From assembly GCF_024614185.1 (NCBI RefSeq), contig NZ_JAHTLF010000008.1, positions 372,001 through 436,000 of the forward strand: a stretch of 64,000 nt of DNA. The letters are read 5' to 3'. A program made the position numbers and the translations under genes. Within the stretch, counting starts at the first letter, position 1; every line of letters starts with the position of its first letter. Under the pieces are notes generated by a model that worked only from the letters and a program-made list of their open reading frames with translations, searched no databases and had not been told where the DNA came from. Positions 9,796 to 17,681 of this stretch are shown piece by piece. This DNA comes from Nocardioides carbamazepini (GTDB lineage Bacteria; Actinomycetota; Actinomycetes; Propionibacteriales; Nocardioidaceae).

Positions 9796-10943
9796 GCGGG
9801 TCCGGCCACGCGGAGGTCACGAACGCGGACGGGGTGAGCGAGCACGCCGGGATCGATCCCGCCGCTGCCGCACCCGCGCCCGTCGCGTCGCCGTACGGCG
9901 AGCCGGGCAAGCCGTTCGATCGCCGCTCGCCGTTCTTCTACGGCTTCGTCGGCGCGCTGGGCGCGCTGATCGCCTTCTGGCTCTTCAACGCACTCCTGGG
10001 CATCGGTTCGACGCTGATGCTGATCGTGGTGGCGTTCTTCCTCGCCGCGGGCCTGAACCCGTCGGTGGAGTTCCTGGAACGCCGAGGCCTGCGCCGGTCG
10101 TTCGCGGTCGTGGTGGTGATCGTGGCGGCCCTGATCGCGGTGGTGCTGTTCCTGGTCGCGATCGTGCCGGTCATCACCGACCAGGTGACGGCGCTGAGCA
10201 AGAACATCCCGGTCTGGATCGACGAGCTGGAGCGCAACAAGAAGGTCCAGGAGCTCAACGAGGAGTACGGGATCCTCGACCGGATCACCAGCTTCGTCAC
10301 CGACGGCGACTTCATCTCCAACCTGTTCGGCGGTGCGCTCGGCGTCGGCCTGAAGGTCATCTCGGCGCTCTTCAACGCCTTCATCGTCATCGTGCTGACG
10401 CTCTACTTCCTCGCCTCGCTCAAGACCACGACCGGCGCGATGTACCGCCTCGCCCCGGCCTCGCGCCGCGACCGCGTCTCCGCACTGGGCGACAAGGTGA
10501 TCGCCAACATCGGAGGCTACGTCTCCGGCGCCTTCCTGGTCGCGCTGTGCGCCGGCCTGAGCTCGCTGGTCTTCCTCTACTTCACCGAGGTGCGCGAGTA
10601 CGCCGTCGCACTCGCCTTCGTCGTGGCGCTGCTGGACGTGATCCCGATGATCGGCGCGACGATCGGCGCCGTCCTGGTCTCCGCGATCGCGTTCGCGACC
10701 GACCTCAAGACCGGCATCGCCTGCGTCATCTTCTACGTCATCTACCAGCAGTTCGAGAACTACGTCGTCTACCCGCGCGTGATGAGCAAGTCGGTGGACC
10801 TGCCGGGAGCCGTGATCGTGATCGCGGCGCTCATCGGCGCCGGGCTGCTCGGCGTGGTCGGTGCGCTGCTCGCCATCCCGGTCGCGGCCGCGATCCTGCT
10901 CATCATCCGCGAGGTCGTGGTGAAGCGCCAGGACCTGCGCTGA
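9792..10943 (+). CDS. AI-2E family (PerM-type) membrane permease
   Basis: About 383 residues with a hydrophilic N-terminus, then paired hydrophobic helices (GFVGALGALIAFWLFNALLG, LIVVAFFLAAGLNPSVEFL), a long amphipathic middle, and the family's C-terminal DVIPMIGATIGAV, QQFENYVVYPRVM and PGAVIVIAALIGAGLLG motifs. It is a UPF0118/AI-2E family eight-helix protein; members export varied small molecules or ions, and the substrate is unknown. The reading frame begins at TTG 9792, overlapping the DivIVA-like gene's stop (TTGA); GTG 9833 is an alternative start. Convergent with the EamA gene 15 bases downstream. Confidence 0.88.
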   Translation: MSGSGHAEVTNADGVSEHAGIDPAAAAPAPVASPYGEPGKPFDRRSPFFYGFVGALGALIAFWLFNALLGIGSTLMLIVVAFFLAAGLNPSVEFLERRGLRRSFAVVVVIVAALIAVVLFLVAIVPVITDQVTALSKNIPVWIDELERNKKVQELNEEYGILDRITSFVTDGDFISNLFGGALGVGLKVISALFNAFIVIVLTLYFLASLKTTTGAMYRLAPASRRDRVSALGDKVIANIGGYVSGAFLVALCAGLSSLVFLYFTEVREYAVALAFVVALLDVIPMIGATIGAVLVSAIAFATDLKTGIACVIFYVIYQQFENYVVYPRVMSKSVDLPGAVIVIAALIGAGLLGVVGALLAIPVAAAILLIIREVVVKRQDLR

Positions 10944-10958
10944 CGCGTCCTCGGCTCC

Positions 10959-11921
10959 TCAGACGAGGACCGGCTCGTCCGCCTCGAGGAGCACGCTGCG
11001 CTCGCCCAGCTTGACCGCGACCACGCCGGCCAGGATCAGCGCTCCGCCGAGGAACTGGACGGCGCCCGGCAGCTGGTCGAGCAGCAGCCAGGCCCAGACC
11101 ACGGCGGCGACGACCTCGCTGAGCGCGACGAACGACGCCAGCCGCGAGCCGAGCCGGCGGCTGGCCGCGATGCCCGTCGTGTAGGCGAGGGCGGCCGTGA
11201 CTAGGCCGAGGAGCAGCAGGGCCACCCACGGCGCGACATCGAGGCCGGCGTAGGCCACCTGCTCGGCGTTCATCGCCATCGGCATCAGCCCCAGCAGACC
11301 CAGCAGGCCCAGCAGCACACCGCCGATCACCAGACCGCCGGCGGCCAGGCCGAGCGGTGGGATCCCACTGCGCTCATCGGCGGAGATGACGAAGTACGTC
11401 GCCGCGCCGACCATCGCGCCCAGCGCCCATGCCGCCCCCCGCAGGTCGACGTCGGCCCCGGCGAAGAGGTCGAGCACCAGGACCAGTCCGAACGCGGCGA
11501 TGACGGCCCCGGCGACGGTGAGGCGGCCCGGGCGCTGGCCATGGACCAGCCACATCCACCCGACGACCGCCGCGGGCGCGGTGTACTCGATCAGCAGGGC
11601 GGGGCCTACCTCCAAGGTGCGCACGGCCGAGAAGTAGCAGTACTGCGCGCCGGCGACGGCCAGGCCGCCGTACAGGAGCACCGTGGGCGCGCCGCGGCGC
11701 AGCACGCCCCAGCGTCCGCGCAGCGCGACCAGGCCGAAGGGCAGGACGACGAGGGCACCGATCGCGATCCTGAGCAGGACGACGCTGCCCGCCGTCCAGC
11801 CGCTGTCGAGCAGCGGGCGGGCCAGGGATCCGGACAGGCCGAAGGTAATCGCCGACGTCAGCGCGAAGGTGAGGCCGGTGGTCGTCGCATCCCGACCAGC
11901 GTCACGGGTCAACGTCGTCAT
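10959..11921 (-). CDS. EamA/DMT-family transporter
   Basis: A 320-residue protein with about ten hydrophobic helices in two EamA repeats, each starting near a TFGLSGSLARPLLDSG-type or AAWALGAMVGAATYFVISAD-type segment and ending with an E-rich helix (SAVRTLEVGPALLIEYTAP; SEVVAAVVWAWLLLDQLPG). Members export metabolites such as amino acids or nucleobases across the inner membrane; substrate unknown. A near-consensus promoter sits so close to the ATG (11921) that the mRNA should be leaderless. It diverges from a CGNR zinc-finger gene, a usual arrangement for a regulator and its transporter target. Confidence 0.88.
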   Translation of the reverse strand: MTTLTRDAGRDATTTGLTFALTSAITFGLSGSLARPLLDSGWTAGSVVLLRIAIGALVVLPFGLVALRGRWGVLRRGAPTVLLYGGLAVAGAQYCYFSAVRTLEVGPALLIEYTAPAAVVGWMWLVHGQRPGRLTVAGAVIAAFGLVLVLDLFAGADVDLRGAAWALGAMVGAATYFVISADERSGIPPLGLAAGGLVIGGVLLGLLGLLGLMPMAMNAEQVAYAGLDVAPWVALLLLGLVTAALAYTTGIAASRRLGSRLASFVALSEVVAAVVWAWLLLDQLPGAVQFLGGALILAGVVAVKLGERSVLLEADEPVLV

Positions 11922-11929
11922 GACTCATG

Positions 11930-11959
11930 ACAGTAGGCCCGAATGGAGTAACCTGTCAA
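11930..11959 (-). promoter_or_regulatory. Promoter of the EamA gene (TTGACA-18-TACTGT), leaderless
   Basis: On the reverse strand TTGACA (11959-11954) is followed after 18 bases by TACTGT (11935-11930); the ATG begins 8 bases further on, so transcription starts at or next to the start codon. On the other strand TAACCT (11949-11954) lies 6 bases before the divergent GTG at 11961, a possible overlapping leaderless promoter. TGACAG (11928-11933) and CTGTCA (11953-11958) form a dyad for a shared regulator. Confidence 0.65.
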
Positions 11960-11960
11960 C

Positions 11961-12500
11961 GTGGTCTTCGCCCATGACACCTCCCTCTCCCTCCAGGCCG
12001 CCGTGGCCCTCGTCAACGGCAGCCTCGATCCGGTGACCATCAGCACGCCCGACGAGCTCGACACCTTCTTCACCGAGTTCGGCTACACGGGCCGCCATGA
12101 CCGCGACCAGCCCGAGGTGGACGCCACCCTCGCCGTCGCGCCGCGACTGCGCGAGCTGCTCACCGCCGACCGCGACGACGCCGCCGACATCGTGAACGCC
12201 ATGCTGCGCGACGCCTCCGCACTCCCCCAGCTGCGCCGCCACGACGGCTACGACTGGCACCTGCACGCCGTCGACAACGACGCACCGTTCCCCGAGCGGA
12301 TCCTGGTGGAGACGGCGATGGCGATGATCGACGTGATCCGGGCCGACGAGATGTCCCGGCTCTCGGTGTGCGCCGACGACACCTGCGGGGGCATCGTCCT
12401 CGACCTCTCGCGCAACCGGTCGAAGCGGTTCTGCTCGGTCACCTGCGGCAACCGCAACGCCGTCGCCGCCTACCGGGCCCGACAGGCCGAGGAGGGCTAG
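11961..12500 (+). CDS. CGNR zinc-finger (ABATE domain) transcriptional regulator
   Basis: The 179-residue product has the two-part layout of stress-linked CGNR regulators: an ABATE-like N-terminal domain (about 1-130) and a C-terminal zinc finger with C137, C142, C158 and C162, the last Cys beginning the CGNR motif followed by NAVAAYRAR. The finger is predicted to bind DNA. Starting GTG 11961 abuts the divergent promoter region, so the gene probably controls itself and the neighbouring EamA exporter; this is inference from the shared 39-base gap. The ligand sensed by the ABATE domain is unknown. Confidence 0.88.
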   Translation: MVFAHDTSLSLQAAVALVNGSLDPVTISTPDELDTFFTEFGYTGRHDRDQPEVDATLAVAPRLRELLTADRDDAADIVNAMLRDASALPQLRRHDGYDWHLHAVDNDAPFPERILVETAMAMIDVIRADEMSRLSVCADDTCGGIVLDLSRNRSKRFCSVTCGNRNAVAAYRARQAEEG

Positions 12501-12512
12501 CGGATCCAGCCG

Positions 12513-12540
12513 CCAGGGGGACGGCCGCTAGTCCCCCAGG
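12513..12540. terminator. Bidirectional hairpin between CGNR and hydrolase genes
   Basis: CCAGGGGGAC (12513-12522) pairs with GTCCCCCAGG (12531-12540) with one mismatch around an 8-base loop. The right arm overlaps the last codons of the convergent hydrolase gene. Confidence 0.55.
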
Positions 12541-13325
12541 AAGCGACGCAGCACCTCGAGGAAGAGCTCGGGCCGCTCGGAGTGCAGCCAGTGACCGGTG
12601 TCCTTGAGCGTCACCTTGCGGTTGCGCGGGAACCACCGGTCCATCGCGGGCTCGTACTCCGGGCGGACGTACGACGAGCGCCCCCCGGCGAGCCACAGCA
12701 CCGGACCGTCGTACGGCGGCACGTCGGTGAGCTGCGCCTCGGGCCATTCGCCGATGACCGCCAGGTCCCGGTCGAGCACGTCGAGGTTGACCTGCCAGGC
12801 CCATCCCGAGGGCGCGGTGGGGTCACGGCGGAGGTTCTGGAGCAGGAACGAGCGCACCGTCGTATCGGGAACGGCCGGCTCGAGCAGCCGGTCCGCGTCC
12901 GAGCGGTGCACCACCTGGCCGAGGTCCATCCCACGCATCGCGGCGATGTAGCCCGGGAACTCGCGACTCTCGGGGTAGGCCACCGGCGAGATGTCGGCGA
13001 CGCACAGCCGCTCGATCCGCTCGGGGTGGAGCAGGGCGAGCACCATGGCGACCTTGCCCCCGAGAGAGTGGCCGACCAGGGTGACCGGCTCGGCGCCCGG
13101 CCCGGCCCAGTCGGCCAGGGTGGCCAGCACATCGGCGGCGGCGTCGGCGAAGTCGAACCTCGCCGGCCACGGCGAGCGACCGTGGTGCGGCAGGTCGACG
13201 AGCAGCACCCGGTGCCTCTCGGCGAGCTGCTTGGCGATGCCGGTCCAGTTCTTGCCCTGGCCGAAGAGGCCGTGGAGGAAGACCACACGGCTCCCGGTGG
13301 AACCGAGAGCCGTGTGGTGAAGCAT
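12528..13325 (-). CDS. Alpha/beta-fold hydrolase (YbfF-like esterase)
   Basis: A 265-residue alpha/beta hydrolase: oxyanion region FLHGLFGQGKNW, LVDLPHHGRS, nucleophile elbow GHSLGG with S87, ADISPVAYP and the catalytic His H245 in KDTGHWLH. This order matches the YbfF acyl-CoA/ester hydrolase group; the physiological ester is unknown. Start ATG 13325 gives a conventional N-terminus; earlier in-frame codons run through an intergenic hairpin and are unlikely. The first dozen codons are themselves part of a stable 12-bp stem (13282-13318). Separated from the upstream dehydrogenase gene by 132 bases and a hairpin, so probably its own unit. Confidence 0.85.
   Translation of the reverse strand: MLHHTALGSTGSRVVFLHGLFGQGKNWTGIAKQLAERHRVLLVDLPHHGRSPWPARFDFADAAADVLATLADWAGPGAEPVTLVGHSLGGKVAMVLALLHPERIERLCVADISPVAYPESREFPGYIAAMRGMDLGQVVHRSDADRLLEPAVPDTTVRSFLLQNLRRDPTAPSGWAWQVNLDVLDRDLAVIGEWPEAQLTDVPPYDGPVLWLAGGRSSYVRPEYEPAMDRWFPRNRKVTLKDTGHWLHSERPELFLEVLRRFLGD
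13282..13318 (-). repeat. Hairpin covering codons 3-15 of the hydrolase gene
   Basis: ACCACACGGCTC (13282-13293) is perfectly complementary to GAGCCGTGTGGT (13307-13318), and CGGT/ACCG extend the stem inside the loop. In mRNA this stem would begin just after the start codon and could damp or regulate initiation. Confidence 0.55.
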
Positions 13326-13418
13326 CACGCAAGCGAGCCTACTGCTCCCCACGGTCGGCCCCGACGACGCCGTCCGGGACCCGCCAATTGGGCACGAACC
13401 GCACGCCCGGAGCCTGAA

Positions 13419-13448
13419 TTGTTGCGGTTTGGGACCAAACCGCAACAA
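13419..13448. terminator. 14-bp perfect palindrome after the 3-hydroxyacyl-CoA dehydrogenase gene
   Basis: TTGTTGCGGTTTGG (13419-13432) and CCAAACCGCAACAA (13435-13448) are exact reverse complements two bases apart. It lies 9 bases past the dehydrogenase stop, so it probably ends that transcript. It is much richer in A/T than its surroundings. Confidence 0.6.
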
Positions 13449-13457
13449 CTCACCGGC

Positions 13458-14624
<1,167 letters not shown>

Positions 14625-14658
14625 GGGCCGGATTCTGGCAGCCGGAGCAGGCCCTGAC

Positions 14659-14671
14659 TACCCGTCGGTAA
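14659..14671. promoter_or_regulatory. Candidate operator identical to the ccr site
   Basis: The reverse strand carries TTACCGACGGGTA, the same 13-mer as at 6830-6842, about 35 bases before the dehydrogenase ATG. The TACC-N4-GGTA dyad is intact. Confidence 0.6.
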
Positions 14672-14707
14672 CCATCGGTCGGCGATCGAGACAGAGGTCA
14701 CAGAGAC

Positions 14708-15010
14708 TCAGTCCCGCGGGCGCGGAACGACGACCCGCACCACCTTCGAGCGCGAGGTGCGCCCACGCACCATCGTCACCGCCGACCGCGGTACGCCGAG
14801 CGCCTTGGCCAGCCACCGGACCAGCTCGTCGTTGGCCCGGCCGTCCACCGGCGGTGAGGCGAGGCGGATCTTGAGCTCGGCGCCGTCGACGCCCGCCGGG
14901 CCGGCCGCACCGGTGCGCGAGGCGCCCGGCTGGACCCGCACGGCGAGCAGCCAGGCCGTCGTACTTCCCGGCTCCGGACGCCACCACGGCTGGTCGGGCT
15001 CGATCTCCAC
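14708..15010 (-). CDS. DUF167 (YggU) family protein
   Basis: A 100-residue protein with the YggU/DUF167 core: [39 protein letters not shown] and [13 protein letters not shown]. The family is widespread and small, with a compact alpha/beta fold; no biochemical role is established. It is divergent from nucS with only 25 bases between starts, so the two promoters must overlap the coding ends. Start ATG 15010; in other actinobacteria YggU also sits as a single gene, so no operon partner is implied. Confidence 0.87.
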   Translation of the reverse strand: MEIEPDQPWWRPEPGSTTAWLLAVRVQPGASRTGAAGPAGVDGAELKIRLASPPVDGRANDELVRWLAKALGVPRSAVTMVRGRTSRSKVVRVVVPRPRD

Positions 15011-15035
15011 ACAGAGGACTGTAGATTCGTCGCCC

Positions 15036-15734
15036 GTGAGACTCGTCGTTGCGCGTTGCCAGGTGGACTATGCCGGCCGATTGACCGCCCACCTCCCGAT
15101 GGCGACCCGGGTGCTCATGATCAAGGCCGACGGCTCGGTGCTCGTGCACTCCGACGGCGGCTCCTACAAACCGCTGAACTGGATGTCACCGCCCTGCACC
15201 GTCCGCGAGGGCGAGGCCGAGGACGGCAGGGTCGAGTGGACGGTCACGGCGAGGGCCGCCAAGGGCCAGGAGCCCGACACGCTGCGGATCCTCATCGAGG
15301 AGATCCACCACGACACCCGGCACGAGCTGGGCATCGACCCGGGCCTGCAGAAGGACGGCGTCGAGAAGCACCTGCAGGAGCTGCTCGCCGAGCACCCGGC
15401 CACGCTGGCCGCGGGGCTGACCCTGGTCCGTCGCGAGTTCCCGACCGCCATCGGGCCGGTCGACCTCATGTGCCGCGACGGCGACGGCCTGTCGGTCGCC
15501 GTCGAGATCAAACGACGCGGCGAGATCGACGGCGTCGAGCAGCTCACCCGCTATCTCGAGCTCCTCAACCGCGATCCCCTCCTCACCGGCAAGGGCGCCG
15601 TGCGCGGCATCTTCGCCGCCCAGGAGATCAAGCCCCAGGCCCGGGTCCTCGCCGAGGACCGCGGGATCGCCTGCGCCGTCGTCGACTACGACGCGCTGCG
15701 GGGGCTCGACAACGCCGAAGACCGGCTGTTCTGA
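15036..15734 (+). CDS. nucS: Mismatch-specific endonuclease NucS/EndoMS
   Basis: The 232-residue protein begins [21 protein letters not shown] (GTG 15036), typical for actinobacterial NucS, with an N-terminal DNA-binding dimer domain and a C-terminal RecB-like nuclease. The catalytic PD-(D/E)xK elements are [11 protein letters not shown] and VAVEIKRRG (E and K near residues 157-159), followed by QLTRYLELL. NucS cuts both strands at mismatches and provides the mismatch repair of actinobacteria that lack MutS/MutL. The C-terminal tail ending EDRLF matches a beta-clamp-binding type terminus. Complete; no frame damage. Confidence 0.94.
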   Translation: MRLVVARCQVDYAGRLTAHLPMATRVLMIKADGSVLVHSDGGSYKPLNWMSPPCTVREGEAEDGRVEWTVTARAAKGQEPDTLRILIEEIHHDTRHELGIDPGLQKDGVEKHLQELLAEHPATLAAGLTLVRREFPTAIGPVDLMCRDGDGLSVAVEIKRRGEIDGVEQLTRYLELLNRDPLLTGKGAVRGIFAAQEIKPQARVLAEDRGIACAVVDYDALRGLDNAEDRLF

Positions 15735-15748
15735 GCGCGGCCACGACG

Positions 15749-16351
15749 ATGCCGATCTTCCACCTCGCCCTTCTCCACGACTGGGAGGTGGCACAGCGGG
15801 CAGGCAGCTACACCGTCTCCACCCGCGGCAGGTCGCTGGCCGACGTCGGGTTCATCCACGCCAGCCGCGCCGACCAGTGGACCGGCGTGCGCGACCGGTT
15901 CTATGCCGACGTCACCGAGCCGATGGTGCTGCTGCAGATCGACCCGGCGCTGCTCGACGTACCAGTCGTCGAGGAGGCCGCCGAGCCGGGCAGCGACGTG
16001 ACGTTCCCCCACATCTACGGTCCCCTGCCGGTGGGCGCGGTGGTCAAGGCGATCCCCCTGCCGAGCAGCACCGCCGCCACATCGCCTGCCGTGCCCCCGG
16101 TCGTGCCGGGACCGGCCGCCACCCGCCCCGTCGGCGGGCCGCCGGCCGAGAGCTTCTCGCGGCTCTACTTCCGCGAGATGTTCGTCAACGTGGCCCTGCT
16201 GTGCGTCGTCATCGCCGTCGGGCTGCTGGGCGCGGTCGTGGGCCACGCCGTGTCGGACGACGGGGGCCGGGGCATCGGCGGCCTCGCGGGCATCGCGGTG
16301 GGCATCGCGGCGGCGGTACTGCTGTTCCGCCGCCGACACGGCGAGCCCTGA
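15749..16351 (+). CDS. DUF952 domain protein fused to two C-terminal membrane helices
   Basis: Residues 1-105 are a DUF952 domain: MPIFHLALLHDWEVAQ, the GFIHASRADQW motif and FPHIYGPLPVGAVV. DUF952 proteins are usually free-standing ~110-residue proteins of unknown, possibly enzymatic, function. Here a Pro/Ala-rich linker (110-140) leads to two hydrophobic helices (about 150-172 and 178-195) and ends RRRHGEP, so the domain would be tethered to the inner face of the membrane. It follows nucS by 14 bases and may be cotranscribed. The anchor is the unusual part. Confidence 0.82.
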   Translation: MPIFHLALLHDWEVAQRAGSYTVSTRGRSLADVGFIHASRADQWTGVRDRFYADVTEPMVLLQIDPALLDVPVVEEAAEPGSDVTFPHIYGPLPVGAVVKAIPLPSSTAATSPAVPPVVPGPAATRPVGGPPAESFSRLYFREMFVNVALLCVVIAVGLLGAVVGHAVSDDGGRGIGGLAGIAVGIAAAVLLFRRRHGEP

Positions 16352-16373
16352 GTCCGGCCAGGCCCGGGTCCGG

Positions 16374-16898
16374 TCAGGCGCCGGCGGCCGCGGGCGCGGT
16401 CGGGTCGGCGGCGGCGCCGCCCTGCTCACGGGCGACCCAGTCCTCGATGGCGTTGATGTCGTCCTTGCTGCGGGTCACGACGGTCAGCAGGTCGTTCATC
16501 GTGGCGACCTCCTCGACCTGCTCCTTGATGAACCACTGCATGAACTGCTCGGAGGCGAAGTCGTTCTCCTCACGGGCGATCCGCAGCAGGCCGTTGATCT
16601 GCTCGGTGACCCGCTGCTCCTGCTCCAGCGCCAGCGCGACCGGTGCGACGACGTCCGCGAAGCCCGCGACCGGCGCCTCGACGCCGGGGATCTCGACCGC
16701 GGCGTCGGTGTCCAGGAGGTACTGCACCATCATCATGGCGTGCTGGCGCTCCTCGAGCGCCTGCCCATAGAAGAACGCCGCCAGCTGCGGCATCGTCAGC
16801 GCGTCGTAGTGGACGGCGCACGCGAGGTACTGGTTGTGCGCGGCGAACTCGTTGCCGATCTGGACGTTGAGCTGGTCGGTGAAGCGCGGAGCGGCCAT
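16374..16898 (-). CDS. Ferritin (non-haem, BfrB/Ftn type)
   Basis: A 174-residue ferritin. Ferroxidase ligands are visible as E17 in GNEFAAHNQYLA, E50 and H53 in ALEERQHA, and the later EQEQRVTEQ and QFMQWFIKEQVEE helices. It oxidises Fe(II) and stores the mineral in a 24-subunit shell. The C-terminal tail is Ala/Pro-rich and probably disordered. It lies 38 bases downstream of a small Cys/Lys-rich gene, and the iron-box-like sequence in front of that gene suggests the pair is regulated by iron through a DtxR/IdeR protein. Start ATG 16898 fits the family N-terminus (PRFTDQLN). Confidence 0.92.
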   Translation of the reverse strand: MAAPRFTDQLNVQIGNEFAAHNQYLACAVHYDALTMPQLAAFFYGQALEERQHAMMMVQYLLDTDAAVEIPGVEAPVAGFADVVAPVALALEQEQRVTEQINGLLRIAREENDFASEQFMQWFIKEQVEEVATMNDLLTVVTRSKDDINAIEDWVAREQGGAAADPTAPAAAGA

Positions 16899-16936
16899 GG
16901 CGTCAACCCTAGTGGAGACCGAGGACCCGAACCCGC

Positions 16937-17158
16937 TCAGGCGGCCTTCTGGAGGTCCTTCTTGGAGACCTTCTTGCCGCTGGTGGTCACCAGCACCCGC
17001 CGCTTGACGGTGAGCCCGTCGGGCAGCGTGCCCTCCTTGAGCATGCGCAGGGGGCAGCGGCCGCATTTCGACTTCGAGACGCAGCACTTCGTCTTGGGGA
17101 GCTTCTGCTTCCCCTTCGACTTCTTCTTGCCCTTGCCCACGTGAGGAGGGTAGGTCAT
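16937..17158 (-). CDS. Small Lys/Cys-rich protein upstream of ferritin
   Basis: A 73-residue basic protein with a Lys/Gly-rich start (GKGKKKSKGKQK) and four cysteines in KCCVSKSKCGRCP, a spacing suited to binding a metal or iron-sulphur cluster. I do not assign it to a named family; similar short proteins with CC and CxxCP elements occur in actinobacteria. It precedes ferritin on the same strand by 38 bases. The 19 bases directly before its ATG match 15 of 19 positions of the DtxR/IdeR consensus, so it is probably iron-regulated. A role in iron handling is inference. Confidence 0.7.
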   Translation of the reverse strand: MTYPPHVGKGKKKSKGKQKLPKTKCCVSKSKCGRCPLRMLKEGTLPDGLTVKRRVLVTTSGKKVSKKDLQKAA

Positions 17159-17177
17159 TGAGGGTAGGCAGACCTAA
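17159..17177 (-). promoter_or_regulatory. Candidate DtxR/IdeR iron box
   Basis: The reverse strand reads TTAGGTCTGCCTACCCTCA, which agrees with the DtxR consensus TTAGGTTAGCCTAACCTAA at 15 of 19 positions. It abuts the ATG of the Cys-rich gene (17158). Position this close would normally repress; activation of ferritin genes by IdeR is known in mycobacteria, but the sign here cannot be read from sequence. Confidence 0.6.
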
Positions 17178-17233
17178 CCGACGTGACCCACGTCACGCAT
17201 ACTCCGGGCGGCGGCGGCCACTAGGGTGCGGTC

Positions 17234-17599
17234 GTGATCGAGATCTGGCTCAACCCTGCTTGTTCGAAGTGCCGCACCGCCGAGAGCGAGCTCCGGGCTG
17301 CCGGAGCCGACTACACCGTGCGGCGCTACCTCGACGAGCCGCCCACGGTCGCCGAGCTCGAGGACGTACTGGCCCGACTCGGGCTCGAGCCGTGGGACAT
17401 CGCCCGCGCGGCCGACGCGAGCAGGCTCGGCGTCTCGCTGCCGGGCAGGGACGCCGCACACCGCGCGCAGTGGCTGGACCTGATGGCCACCCACCCCAAG
17501 CTCATCCAGCGGCCGATCCTCACCGCGTCGGACGGTACGACGGTCGTCGGCCGCGACCCCGCGTCGCTGTCCCGGGTGATCGCCGCCAGCCAACTGTAA
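17234..17599 (+). CDS. ArsC/Spx-family arsenate-reductase-like protein
   Basis: 121 residues with the thioredoxin-like ArsC fold. The N-terminal redox motif is NPACSKCR (CxxC), followed by RRYLDEPPTVAEL and the LIQRPIL strand that carries the conserved arginine. The family reduces arsenate or acts as a redox-sensing partner (YffB/Spx types); no ars operon genes are adjacent, so a dedicated arsenic role is not shown. The GTG at 17234 is divergent from the small iron-regulated gene, and a GTGACCCACGTCAC dyad (17182-17195) lies between them. Complete. Confidence 0.82.
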   Translation: MIEIWLNPACSKCRTAESELRAAGADYTVRRYLDEPPTVAELEDVLARLGLEPWDIARAADASRLGVSLPGRDAAHRAQWLDLMATHPKLIQRPILTASDGTTVVGRDPASLSRVIAASQL

Positions 17600-17673
17600 C
17601 TACGTGTTACGGCAAGGTTGTCCACCACACTGAGCACACGAGTCCCAGATCGAGTGGGTAACCCTTAGTTACA
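17595..17673. promoter_or_regulatory. Two GTAAC-N5-GTTAC dyads between arsC-like gene and ecm
   Basis: TGTAACT-ACG-TGTTACG (17595-17611) and GGTAACC-CTT-AGTTACA (17657-17673) each hold GTAAC-N5-GTTAC. The first differs from the Mce-region palindrome TGTAACA-N3-TGTTACA mainly in one inner base. They lie downstream of both convergent genes and could also act as terminators. Confidence 0.4.
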
Positions 17674-17681
17674 AGGGGCCG

